Assembly (NCBI RefSeq): GCF_011305535.1
Contig: NZ_CP049905.1
Location: forward strand, 4,028,001-4,092,000
DNA length: 64,000 nucleotides
DNA from: Diaphorobacter sp. HDW4B
GTDB taxonomy: Bacteria; Pseudomonadota; Gammaproteobacteria; Burkholderiales; Burkholderiaceae_C
Reading direction: 5' to 3'
Shown here: positions 56,740 through 64,000 of the stretch, one piece after another
How the letters are laid out: every line of letters begins with the position of its first letter
Numbering within the stretch: the stretch's first letter is position 1
The notes under the pieces: generated by a model
Told to the model about the DNA's origin: nothing
Databases searched by the model: none
What the model saw: the letters and a program-made list of their open reading frames with translations, nothing else
Translations under genes and position numbers: made by a program

Positions 56740-57642
56740 ATGCGGGTGTTGATCGTCGGTTGTGGTGACGTGGGCATGCGCGCCGCGCGGCAGTTGAATG
56801 CCGGATCGGCGCGGGTTTCGGTTTCGGCGCTGACCACATCGGCCGAGCGCTCGCCGCAACTGCGTGCAGCCGGAGTGCGTCCGCTGCTGGGCAACCTGGA
56901 CGACAAGGCTTCGCTGGCGCGGCTGGCAGGCGTTTTCCAGCGTGTGCTGTATTTGGCACCGCCGCCGGGTGAGGGCGAAACCGGCGCGCAATGGTGGCGT
57001 GATGTGCGCAGCGAAAACCTCAACCGTGTGCTGCGCTTGCGCGCCTTGCCCGATGCATTGGTCTACGCATCAACCACCGGCGTGTATGGCGATTGCGACG
57101 GCGCATGGGTGAACGAAACCCGCACCGTGGCTCCAGCCACGCCGCGCGCCCAACGCCGGGTGAATGCCGAGCGCGCCATGCGCCACCTGGGCCGCGCTGG
57201 TGTGCGGGTGAGCATTCTGCGCGTGCCGGGCATCTATGGCCTCGATCGTCCCAGCGGCACGCCGGTGGCGCGGCTGCAGCGCGGCACGCCGGTGCTCAAG
57301 GAGCGCGACGATGTCTACACCAACCACATCCAGGCCGACGATCTGGCGGGAGCCTGCCTTGCTGCCCTGTGGCGCGGCAAGGCGCAGCGGGTCTACAACG
57401 TGCGCGACGATACAGACATGAGGATGGGTGACTACTTCGACATGGCGGCCGATCTGTTCGGCCTGCCGCGCCCGCCGCGTGTGGCGCGCGATGCGGCGAA
57501 GGATCAGTTGCCGGTCACGCTGCTGAGTTTCATGAGCGAATCGCGTCGCCTTGAAGCGCGGCGCATGCATGAGGAGCTGCGCGTGCGACTTCGCTATCCC
57601 ACCGTGATGCAGGGCCTGCGCGGCGAGCCGGTGCGGCGTTGA
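56740..57642 (+). CDS. NAD(P)-dependent epimerase/dehydratase-like SDR
   Basis: 300 residues. Rossmann start MRVLIVGCGDVGMRAARQL, ATG 56740. Extended-SDR signs follow: LVYASTTGVYGDCDGAWVNE (the Tyr of the catalytic YxxxK is partly replaced), VSILRVPGIYGLDRPSG, and VYTNHIQADDLAGACLAAL. Similar to YeeZ-type proteins. Lacks an obvious catalytic Lys, so activity is uncertain. Divergent from the reductase gene and convergent, without any gap, with the DUF4124 gene. Confidence 0.82.
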   Translation: MRVLIVGCGDVGMRAARQLNAGSARVSVSALTTSAERSPQLRAAGVRPLLGNLDDKASLARLAGVFQRVLYLAPPPGEGETGAQWWRDVRSENLNRVLRLRALPDALVYASTTGVYGDCDGAWVNETRTVAPATPRAQRRVNAERAMRHLGRAGVRVSILRVPGIYGLDRPSGTPVARLQRGTPVLKERDDVYTNHIQADDLAGACLAALWRGKAQRVYNVRDDTDMRMGDYFDMAADLFGLPRPPRVARDAAKDQLPVTLLSFMSESRRLEARRMHEELRVRLRYPTVMQGLRGEPVRR

Positions 57643-58347
57643 TCAGCGCGGGTAGACGTTGCCCTTGGCGTCGGTGCAGCGGAACACGTTGCAGTTGGTG
57701 AAGACCGGGGGCTTGGGGTCTGGCAGGGGCTGGACCGGCGGGCGCACCACATGCGGTGGTCGAACCACATACGGATAGGTCTGGTAGTAATTGTGGTTGG
57801 TGTTGTTCTGCGCATCGCGCTGTGCGCGCACCCACTGGTCGGGCGTCAGGCAGGCACGTTCCGCGTTGCGCTGTGCGTCGGCCAGTCGGGTGGATTCATC
57901 GTACATGCCCTGGCCCAGAGTGCCCTGCACATCTTCGAGATTGCGCCGTGCCTGTGCACAGGCTTGCGAGTCGGCTGGATTGGTCTGGCTTGCGGCCTGC
58001 GATCGATTGCGACTTTCCTGTTCACGGCGTTGCAGTTCTGTGTTTTCCTGACGGCGCTTGGCGTCCTGCTGAAGCCGCTCGCGGGAGCGTTCCTGCGCCT
58101 GCGCCGCCTGCTCGCGTTCGGCCTTGATGTCGTCGGGCGACTTCTTGGCCTCAATTTCCAGCGCGCTGTTGCCGCTCGCGCATTTGCCGTCGGTGTAGCT
58201 GACCTTGCCCGTGACCGGGTCGGTGCAGCGGATGACCTGGGCACCAACGCCTGCCGACCATATGAGTGGCAGCGTTCCTGCAAACAACAACGCCACGGAC
58301 CGCACGAAGCGGCGTGGCGATTTCTGGGCGTTGCGATCAGTGCTCAT
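57643..58347 (-). CDS. DUF4124-domain exported protein
   Basis: 234 residues: signal-like N-terminus (RRFVRSVALLFAGTLPLIWS), then DUF4124 (VIRCTDPVTGKVSYTDGKCA) and a long Glu/Arg/Gln-rich stretch (about 70-120) of likely coiled coil, ending in a Pro-rich tail with CNVFRCTDAKGNVYPR, a second DUF4124-like motif. Typical of betaproteobacterial envelope proteins of unknown function. Its stop codon directly abuts the stop of the SDR gene. Confidence 0.8.
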   Translation of the reverse strand: MSTDRNAQKSPRRFVRSVALLFAGTLPLIWSAGVGAQVIRCTDPVTGKVSYTDGKCASGNSALEIEAKKSPDDIKAEREQAAQAQERSRERLQQDAKRRQENTELQRREQESRNRSQAASQTNPADSQACAQARRNLEDVQGTLGQGMYDESTRLADAQRNAERACLTPDQWVRAQRDAQNNTNHNYYQTYPYVVRPPHVVRPPVQPLPDPKPPVFTNCNVFRCTDAKGNVYPR

Positions 58348-58582
58348 GGTTCGGTCAACGGCAATGGATGAATGGCGGCAAGCGCAAGTTGTTACCTAGG
58401 GAATCTCTGCGCGAGTTGATCGACAAGCGGCCAGAAGCAGATCGGGATGGGATTCAAGGCGAAAACCGCAGGGATAGCCGTAGCTATCACGAGGATTTTC
58501 AACGCGGAAGACCGCCCGAGGCTGCGCTGGCACGCGTCGATCCGATTCGTGCAGAGGTTCCCTCGCACCATTCTCATCCGAA

Positions 58583-59293
58583 TCAGTTGCCTTGGCTATT
58601 GCCTGTACCCCAAGGGTTCTGGTTCTTGCGGTTCTCGGACTCGCGTTGCTGGCGTTGGCGCTCGAAGATCTCGGCGCGGTCGCGGTTGACCTGTGGGTTG
58701 GGGTCACGCAGTTGGCGTTGTTCCTGCTGGCGCAGGATGCGTTCGCTGCGGTTGAAGTCGCGTTGCGCTTCGGGATTCTGGTTTTGCGGTTGTGGCACGG
58801 GATAAGGACGGTTGTTGTTGCCCCAGTCGCGGCGGGATTCGGCTGCACGGCGCTGTTCGTCCTGACGACGGCGATCAGCCTCTCGCTGGTCTTGCTCGTG
58901 GCGGCGGTCGGCTTCACGACGGTCCTGGTCACGGCGGCGATCGGCATCCCGGCGGGCTTGTTCCTGGCGCGCCTGGTCTTGACGGCGATCCTGATCGCGG
59001 CGGCGCTCCCAGTCACGGCGGCGCTCGTCATCGCGATAGCGCCAGTCGTTCTGGTTGTTGATGAAGATGGCGCCGCTGATGCCGGGGTTCGTCTGGTAGT
59101 AGCCGCCGTCGTAGTAGTAGCCGGGGCCTTGCCATGCGGGGTAGCTGCTGTAGGTCGTGGTGGTGGAATAACCACCGCCGTAGCCACCCTGATAGCCGCC
59201 TTGGTAGTAGGGGTCGTCCATGGCGACGCAGCCAGCCATCGTGGCGGCCACTGCGCCAGCGGCGATCATCTTGGTGAGAGTGGTGCTGATCAT
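58583..59293 (-). CDS. Putative lipoprotein with Arg/Asp/Gln-rich repeats
   Basis: 236 residues. Signal sequence with lipobox MAGC (ATMAGCVAMDDPYYQGG), then a Tyr/Gly-rich stretch and a run of charged repeats such as RRDQDRRQDQARQEQARRDA and RRHEQDQREADRRRQDE (about 105-165), ending Asn/Gln/Pro-rich. Expected to be an outer-membrane-anchored, extended charged protein. ATG 59291-59293 after AGGGAGA. No family recognised. The high-AGC-rich reverse strand gives a long spurious hydrophobic frame. Confidence 0.7.
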   Translation of the reverse strand: MISTTLTKMIAAGAVAATMAGCVAMDDPYYQGGYQGGYGGGYSTTTTYSSYPAWQGPGYYYDGGYYQTNPGISGAIFINNQNDWRYRDDERRRDWERRRDQDRRQDQARQEQARRDADRRRDQDRREADRRHEQDQREADRRRQDEQRRAAESRRDWGNNNRPYPVPQPQNQNPEAQRDFNRSERILRQQEQRQLRDPNPQVNRDRAEIFERQRQQRESENRKNQNPWGTGNSQGN

Positions 59294-59464
59294 GTCTGTC
59301 TCCCTTGTTTCGATGCTGCTCGGCGGGATGAGCGGAGCAGGAGATGAATGAGGACACTGCACAGGGACGGCAGTGTCGGCGATGCGTGTAAGACGTTCTT
59401 GCCGCCATTTTCGTTGACCTGACGGGGTTTCTTTGTCAGGTTTTGCCATTTCTTCATGGTTGCA

Positions 59465-60418
59465 TCAAAACGTACCGTCGCCACGCCCATGAAATACCCC
59501 GGGAACGCCTTTCAGATATTGCGCGAGATGCTCCAGCGCCAAACGCACCTTGGCGGGCTGCATGTCGCGTTGCGGAGTCACGGCCCAGATCGGCAGGCTG
59601 CCGGAGCGGCCAAATTCCCAGTGCGGACACAGCCGAACCAGCCGCCCGGCAGAAAGCGCTTCCTGCACGTCCATGCTCCCGAGCAGCGCAATCCCGAGTC
59701 CCGATTCGCACATCTGCAGCAGGGCGAGTTGGTTGTTGCTGGCAATGCGGGGCTCGATGGGCAGCACATGCTCCTCGAAAGCACCGGATGGGTTTCTGGC
59801 CACCGGAACGCGCACCTGCAAGCCCTGAAACTCCAGCGAGGCGGGCAGCCCGAGCCAACTGGCGGTGAGCAGGGCCTGCAGAGTCTCGGGCGTGCCGTGC
59901 TTTTCCAGCCACTGCGGCGACGCACAAGGCCACCAGTGCATGGCCCCGAGTCGTCGCGCCACCCATTGCGAGTCGGGCAGATTGCCGTAGCGAATGGCCA
60001 GATCGATGCGCGCGGAGGTCAGGTCGATCTGCGCGTCGTCCACCAGCAATTGCAGCCGCAGTTTCGGGTAGCTCGCGAGCAAGGGCCCCAGCGCGGGCGC
60101 GATATGGCGAGCGAAGCCGACGGTCGACGAGATGCGCAGCTCGCCGCTGGGCTCCTGCAATTCGGCTTGCAGTTCGGCGCGGGCGTTCGCTGCGGCTTCC
60201 ACCATGCGTGCGCATTCGGCGTAAAAGCGCTGCCCGGCGTCGGTCAACGTCAATTGGCGCGTGGTGCGGTGCATCAGCGTCACGCCGCCATCGCGCTCCA
60301 GTTGCCGCACCTGCTGGCTCACGGCGGAAGGCGTCATTCCCAGCGTGCGCGCGGCAGCGCTCATCGATCCCTGCTGCACCACCGTGGCAAAGATCGCCAT
60401 GCGTTTGAAGTCGTCCAT
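59465..60418 (-). CDS. LysR-family regulator divergent from an SDR gene
   Basis: 317 residues: winged helix (about 4-62; MDDFKRMAIFATVVQQGSMS, LGMTPSAVSQQVRQLERDGG), then the effector domain (LRISSTVGFARHIAPALGPL, SGLGIALLGSMDVQEALSAG). ATG 60416-60418. Similar in shape to regulators of quinone or aldehyde reductases. Divergent from the NmrA-like gene across 123 bases, with a perfect palindrome in between; likely regulates it. Confidence 0.9.
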   Translation of the reverse strand: MDDFKRMAIFATVVQQGSMSAAARTLGMTPSAVSQQVRQLERDGGVTLMHRTTRQLTLTDAGQRFYAECARMVEAAANARAELQAELQEPSGELRISSTVGFARHIAPALGPLLASYPKLRLQLLVDDAQIDLTSARIDLAIRYGNLPDSQWVARRLGAMHWWPCASPQWLEKHGTPETLQALLTASWLGLPASLEFQGLQVRVPVARNPSGAFEEHVLPIEPRIASNNQLALLQMCESGLGIALLGSMDVQEALSAGRLVRLCPHWEFGRSGSLPIWAVTPQRDMQPAKVRLALEHLAQYLKGVPGVFHGRGDGTF

Positions 60419-60429
60419 GGGGTTGATTA

Positions 60430-60444
60430 TGAAGCAGTGCTTCA
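60430..60444. promoter_or_regulatory. Perfect 15-base palindrome in the LysR/SDR promoter
   Basis: TGAAGCA-G-TGCTTCA, 11 bases before the LysR start and 97 before the SDR gene. LysR operators have a T-N11-A core in an inverted repeat, which this sequence contains. Confidence 0.5.
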
Positions 60445-60541
60445 AAGTATTGGCGAAATTTGCTGGCTTATCGATTCATTCGTAAGAACATACAGTTGAT
60501 GCATTGATTGAACGAACATCTCCGAACTGAAAGGACAAAAC

Positions 60542-61192
60542 ATGAAAGTCGCATTGATTGGAGCCACCGGCTTTGTGGGCGCAGCGCTGTTGGACGAACT
60601 GCTGAGCCGTGGCCACGAGGTGACCGCGCTGGCTCGCCACCCCGAAAAACTGACAGAGCGTGATCACCTCAAGGCGGTGAAAGCCGACGTGCTGAAGGCG
60701 CAGGATGTGAAGGCTGCCGTGAGCGGTGCCGACGCAGTGGTCAGCGCCTACAACGCTGGCTGGACCAACCCGAACATCTACAACGATTTCATGACCGGCT
60801 CGCGTGCCATCGTCGAAGGCACGAAGGCGGCTGGCGTGAAACGCTACCTCGTCGTGGGCGGCGCGGGCAGCCTGTACATCAACGGCCAGCAACTGGTGGA
60901 TTCGCCCGATTTTCCCGCCGCGATCAAGCCCGGTGCGACCGCTGCACGCGACATGCTGACCAAGCTGCAGAAAGAGTCGTCGCTCGACTGGACGCTGCTC
61001 AGCCCGCCAATCGCCATGCATCTGGGCGATCGTGGCGAACGCACCGCGCACTACCGCACCGGCAAGGACGAGCCGCTGATGCAGCCCGATGGTCAACCCG
61101 GCACGATTTCGGTGTCCGATCTGGCAGTGGCGCTGGTCGACTCGCTGGAGCAAGGCACGCACAAGCAAGCGCGCTTCACCGTCGCCTATTGA
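60542..61192 (+). CDS. NmrA-like/YwnB-type NAD(P)-binding SDR
   Basis: 216 residues: MKVALIGATGFVGAALLDEL Rossmann start, ALARHPEKLTERDHLKAVKA, SGADAVVSAYNAGWTNPNIY, RYLVVGGAGSLYINGQQLV, and LDWTLLSPPIAMHLGDRGER. An atypical SDR without the usual YxxxK site. Relatives act as quinone or aldehyde-stress proteins. ATG 60542 behind AAAGGA. Regulated probably by the divergent LysR protein. Confidence 0.87.
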   Translation: MKVALIGATGFVGAALLDELLSRGHEVTALARHPEKLTERDHLKAVKADVLKAQDVKAAVSGADAVVSAYNAGWTNPNIYNDFMTGSRAIVEGTKAAGVKRYLVVGGAGSLYINGQQLVDSPDFPAAIKPGATAARDMLTKLQKESSLDWTLLSPPIAMHLGDRGERTAHYRTGKDEPLMQPDGQPGTISVSDLAVALVDSLEQGTHKQARFTVAY

Positions 61193-61259
61193 ATGGGGAG
61201 CGTGGAGCGGGGAGCGTCGAGCCCTGATTCAGTGGACAGCGCCGGGCATCTCTCGCATA

Positions 61260-61301
61260 CTTGAATGACTGAGTTTTTGTACAGCCATTCCTTCATTCAA
61301 G
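61260..61301. promoter_or_regulatory. Inverted repeat upstream of the VOC gene
   Basis: Nine-base arms CTTGAATGA and TCATTCAAG, perfect, with a 24-base centre, ending 12 bases before the VOC gene. Possible operator or 5'-UTR stem enclosing the promoter region. Confidence 0.35.
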
Positions 61302-61313
61302 AGAGGTGCTTTC

Positions 61314-61703
61314 ATGATCGATCACACCGGAGTCATGGTGTCGGACTTCGCCAAGTCGCGTGCTTTCTACGAACAGGCGCTCGCGCCGTTGGGTTACGCC
61401 AAGCTGATGGAGTTGACGGCTGCCGAAACCGGCCACACCGACACGGCCGGTTTTGGCGAGCCGCCCAAGCCTGATTTCTGGATCAGCCGAGGCACGCCGA
61501 ACCGGCCCATCATCCACGTCGCCTTTCGCGCAAAGACCCGCGCGCAGGTGGATGCTTTCCATGAAGCAGCGTTGGCCGCAGGCGGTCAGGACAACGGCCC
61601 GCCGGGTCTGCGCCCGCACTACCATCCCGGCTATTACGGCGCATTCGTGCTGGACCCGGACGGGCACAACATCGAGGCGGTTTGCCACGATCCTCAGGGC
61701 TGA
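61314..61703 (+). CDS. VOC-family (glyoxalase/dioxygenase-like) protein
   Basis: 129 residues with two beta-alpha-beta-beta-beta modules: MIDHTGVMVSDFAKSRAFYE at the start, HVAFRAKTRAQVDAFHEAAL and YHPGYYGAFVLDPDGHNIEA at the end, where H and E can bind a metal. Function cannot be assigned beyond the family (fosfomycin-resistance- or lyase-like members exist). ATG 61314 behind GAGAGG. Confidence 0.9.
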   Translation: MIDHTGVMVSDFAKSRAFYEQALAPLGYAKLMELTAAETGHTDTAGFGEPPKPDFWISRGTPNRPIIHVAFRAKTRAQVDAFHEAALAAGGQDNGPPGLRPHYHPGYYGAFVLDPDGHNIEAVCHDPQG

Positions 61704-61891
61704 AATGGGCGCGTGCAGGGTGTGTGCACAAGGCTTGCCAACCCGCTTTCAAGTCGGCGGTGTGACCCCATAGCGCATCGGGGGCATCGCCTTCCCACTC
61801 GGCGAGGGTGGGGGAATCCTCGGACAATTTGGTTGTTGCATTGCAGCACGGGAATCTTTCGTGCTCCAGATGCCTGTCATTGACTCCTTTC

Positions 61892-63142
61892 ATGTCCGTA
61901 TCCAACTCCATTTCAAAAACCGTTTCTTCTCCGGCTGCGTCCGCTGTCGCCGCCGCTGCTCCTCGTTCTGACCGTCAAGGCTGGCTCAGCGTGATCGCGC
62001 TGGCGCTGGGCGCGTTCATCTTCAACACGACGGAGTTCGTGCCCGTCGGCTTGCTCAGCGACATCGGCGGCAGCTTCGACATGCGCACCGAGCAGATCGG
62101 CTTGATGCTCACCATCTACGCATGGGTGGTCGCGCTGACTTCCTTGCCCTTGATGCTGGCGACCAGCCAGTTCGAGCGGCGGCGTCTGCTCATGGGCGTG
62201 TTTCTGCTGTTCATCGCGAGCCATGCGCTGTCGGCTGTGGCATGGAGCTACACGGCGCTCTTGGTCAGCCGCATCGGCATTGCGCTGGCGCATGCGGTGT
62301 TCTGGTCGATCACGGCCGCGTTGGCGGTACGGGTGGCACCTGAAGGCAAACGTGCACAGGCGCTCGGCTTGCTGGCGACGGGAACCACGCTGGCCATGGT
62401 GCTCGGCATTCCGCTGGGCCGGATCGTCGGCGAAGCGCTCGGCTGGCGCACGACCTTCGGTGCCATCGGCTTTGTGGCATTTGTCGTGATGCTCACGCTG
62501 TGGCGCTTGCTGCCGCAACTGCCCAGCGAAAACGCGGGCTCGGCCAGCAGCATTCCGATGCTGTTCAAGCGACCAGCGCTGGTGGCTACCTACGCTTTGC
62601 TGATCGTGATGGTGACTGCGCAGTTCACGGTCTACAGCTACATCGAACCGCTGGTGCAGCAGGTGGCGGGTCTCACCAGTGAAGTGACTACCTGGGTGCT
62701 GCTGCTGTACGGCGGCATGGGCGTCGTGGGCAGTATCTGCTTCAGCGCTTTCGGTCTGCGTTGGCCGCGCGCCTTCTTGCTGCTTGCCATCGCCATGGTG
62801 ACCGCTTGCCTGTGGCTGCTCCTGCCCAGCGCGCAGTCGCATGCTGCGCTGTATGTCGTGTGCTCGGTGTGGGGCATTGCGATGCTGTGCATGGTGCTGC
62901 CATTGCAAGCCAAGGTGCTGCGTCTGGCGTCCGACGCCACCGATGTGGGGATGTCGCTGTTCTCGGGCATCTTCAACATCGGCATTGGCGCGGGCGCGCT
63001 GCTGGGCAGCCAGGTCGGCACGCACGCGGGGCTTGAACATCTGGGCATCGTGGGCGGATCGCTTGCGGTGATCGGTCTGCTCTGGTGCGTGTTTGCGACG
63101 TGGAAGTGGACCGGCACGTTCACGCCAGCACCGCAGAAGTGA
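61892..63142 (+). CDS. SotB-like sugar/drug efflux MFS transporter
   Basis: 416 residues, 12 helices. [20 protein letters not shown] is the characteristic helix-1 motif of the sugar efflux/AraJ family, followed by [20 protein letters not shown] and [23 protein letters not shown] 61892 lies in a string of Ser/Ala codons before helix 1; an in-frame codon at 61808 is weaker. Likely exports arabinose-like sugars or xenobiotics. Single gene. Confidence 0.88.
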   Translation: MSVSNSISKTVSSPAASAVAAAAPRSDRQGWLSVIALALGAFIFNTTEFVPVGLLSDIGGSFDMRTEQIGLMLTIYAWVVALTSLPLMLATSQFERRRLLMGVFLLFIASHALSAVAWSYTALLVSRIGIALAHAVFWSITAALAVRVAPEGKRAQALGLLATGTTLAMVLGIPLGRIVGEALGWRTTFGAIGFVAFVVMLTLWRLLPQLPSENAGSASSIPMLFKRPALVATYALLIVMVTAQFTVYSYIEPLVQQVAGLTSEVTTWVLLLYGGMGVVGSICFSAFGLRWPRAFLLLAIAMVTACLWLLLPSAQSHAALYVVCSVWGIAMLCMVLPLQAKVLRLASDATDVGMSLFSGIFNIGIGAGALLGSQVGTHAGLEHLGIVGGSLAVIGLLWCVFATWKWTGTFTPAPQK

Positions 63143-63152
63143 AGCTCTGACG

Positions 63153-63185
63153 CCATCAGACATGCGTCAGTTGCATGTCTGATGG
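63153..63185. terminator. Hairpin between convergent SotB-like and Ig-repeat genes
   Basis: Perfect 13-base stem CCATCAGACATGC / GCATGTCTGATGG with loop GTCAGTT. No T-run; function as a two-way terminator is assumed from position. Confidence 0.6.
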
Positions 63186-63192
63186 ACGATTC

Positions 63193-64000
63193 TCATGAGC
63201 GCGGTTTTCGTCGCCGCAGCCATGGCAGGCCCAGTGCAGCAAGCAGCGCGCTCAACGGCCACGCAACCCAGCCACTCACCATCGGCACGGGTGTGACTGC
63301 CTGAGGCACGACGGGCGCGATCACCTTGAAGCTTCCCGTTGCGGACTTGCCGTTCGCCGTGGCCGTCACGTTGTAGCTGCCCGGCGGCAGCGCGTCGGTC
63401 GTGACGGTGTAGGTGCCATCGGGTGCAATCGGCACGGTGAACGGGCCATAGCTCTGATTGTTGGTTGGATTGACGATGGTGATGACCACCGTGGTGGCCG
63501 AGCCGGGGTTGGTCACGGTGCCGTTGATGATTGGCTTTTCCTCGGGCGTGAGCGTGGGTGGCGGCGTGACGGTGATGCTGGTGACGGGCAGTGCCGTGAC
63601 CACGAAGTTGCCGGTGGCCTGCACGCCCGCTGCGCCCGGAATCGTCGCCGTGGCCGTGTAGTTGCCAGCGGGCAGCAGTTCGGTGGGCACGCTGTAGCTG
63701 CCGTCGGGTTGAATGGTGGCGGCGTATGGGCCGGAGGTCTGCGAGGTGGCGGTGTTGGTCAGCGTGATGTTCACCGTGGTGGCGACGCCGGGGTTCTGCA
63801 CGGTGCCGGAGATCGTCTGAATGGTTGCGTCATCGATGTTGGGCGGCGGGGTCATCGTGAGTCCGATGACGACGAAGCTGTTCAGCACGGATTGCACGGT
63901 GACCGCTTGTCCTTCGGGCGTCGGCGGCGGGACGGTGATCATCGCGATCGTGATGTAGGTGCCGGTCGGCAGACTGGGCGCGTTGAGCGCGGAATATGCG
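63193..64000 (-). CDS. Cell-surface Ig-like repeat protein with C-terminal sorting signal, 5' end outside window
   Basis: The frame is open to the window edge, so only about 268 C-terminal residues are visible. Two similar modules of about 90 residues contain PPPNIDDATIQTISGTVQNP and PPPTLTPEEKPIINGTVTNP, each followed by PDGSYSVPTELLPAGNYTAT or PDGTYTVTTDALPPGSYNVT: bacterial Ig-like/adhesin repeats. The C-terminus (TPVPMVSGWVAWPLSALLAA then LGLPWLRRRKPRS) has a Pro turn, one hydrophobic helix and a basic tail, resembling IPTL-CTERM-type sorting signals. Likely secreted and anchored. An internal ATG at 63942 is not taken as start. Confidence 0.72.
   Translation of the reverse strand, partial: AYSALNAPSLPTGTYITIAMITVPPPTPEGQAVTVQSVLNSFVVIGLTMTPPPNIDDATIQTISGTVQNPGVATTVNITLTNTATSQTSGPYAATIQPDGSYSVPTELLPAGNYTATATIPGAAGVQATGNFVVTALPVTSITVTPPPTLTPEEKPIINGTVTNPGSATTVVITIVNPTNNQSYGPFTVPIAPDGTYTVTTDALPPGSYNVTATANGKSATGSFKVIAPVVPQAVTPVPMVSGWVAWPLSALLAALGLPWLRRRKPRS

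Noticed and set aside
58592-59347. 251-residue hydrophobic frame on the plus strand
   Set aside because: It mirrors the Arg/Asp/Gln-rich lipoprotein gene; the hydrophobicity is an effect of reading its reverse strand, and the real gene has a lipobox and ribosome site.

Overview
The window looks like chromosome of a betaproteobacterium, most likely Burkholderiales, family Comamonadaceae (a Comamonas-like organism). The grounds are high GC, a Burkholderia-type 16-strand porin, a Bug-type tricarboxylate receptor, a DUF3579 gene divergent from argD, and the housekeeping blocks rpsT/murJ and perM-purM / hda-HAD-pcnB-folK. This placement is inference from gene content. I saw no rRNA, tRNA, CRISPR array, prophage or insertion sequence.

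Layout. 1-7.1 kb: end of a glycerate kinase gene, a porin, a Crp/Fnr regulator, a membrane GGDEF protein and a Bcr/CflA exporter. 7.2-18.7 kb: purine use, with xanthine dehydrogenase (xdhB, xdhA), a divergent LysR regulator, and a BMP-family ABC importer (ATPase, two permeases, two tandem lipoprotein receptors). 18.8-23.4 kb: an amine or amino-acid ABC importer co-transcribed with a PuuB-like FAD oxidase, facing an IclR regulator. 23.4-26 kb: a cupin, a Rieske oxygenase and an adenine deaminase. 26.2-30 kb: kynurenine pathway genes kynA and kynB around an XRE-cupin regulator and an LctP-type permease. 30-35.4 kb: a compact sulfur operon (cytochrome c, two flavocytochrome c flavoproteins, TsuA-like permease, SoxY, SoxZ) with tightly overlapping genes. 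35.7-38.3 kb: ferrous iron uptake (feoA, feoB, Cys-rich small membrane protein) behind a Fur-like site. 38.5-41.3 kb: argF, argD and DUF3579. 41.5-46 kb: nitroreductase, rpsT, murJ, SirB1-like protein. 46-54 kb: PPK2 behind a good Pho box, a universal stress protein, perM, purM, hda, HAD phosphatase, pcnB, folK. 54-64 kb: Bug receptor, a 19-cysteine four-helix protein, a ferredoxin reductase, SDR enzymes, two envelope proteins, LysR/SDR, VOC, an MFS exporter, and the end of an Ig-repeat surface protein.

Most genes are ordinary. The least explained features are intergenic. Two dispersed repeat families occur twice each: (i) a long hairpin element at 17.2 and 42.7 kb, and (ii) a string of five hairpins at 26.0 and 42.9 kb. 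In both families the arms differ between copies but the changes on the two sides compensate, so pairing is kept. The other unusual item is the reduced sulfur operon, which has SoxYZ and two FccB paralogs but no SoxAX, SoxB or SoxCD. Only one of the two paralogs keeps the cysteine that normally holds FAD covalently.

Regulatory sites worth attention are a triple 11-bp-spaced Pho box before ppk2, FNR-type 14-mers before the Crp/Fnr gene and upstream of the usp gene, a Fur-like palindrome before feoA, and perfect palindromes between several divergent gene pairs. All functions are assigned by reading motifs and context; no database search was run.
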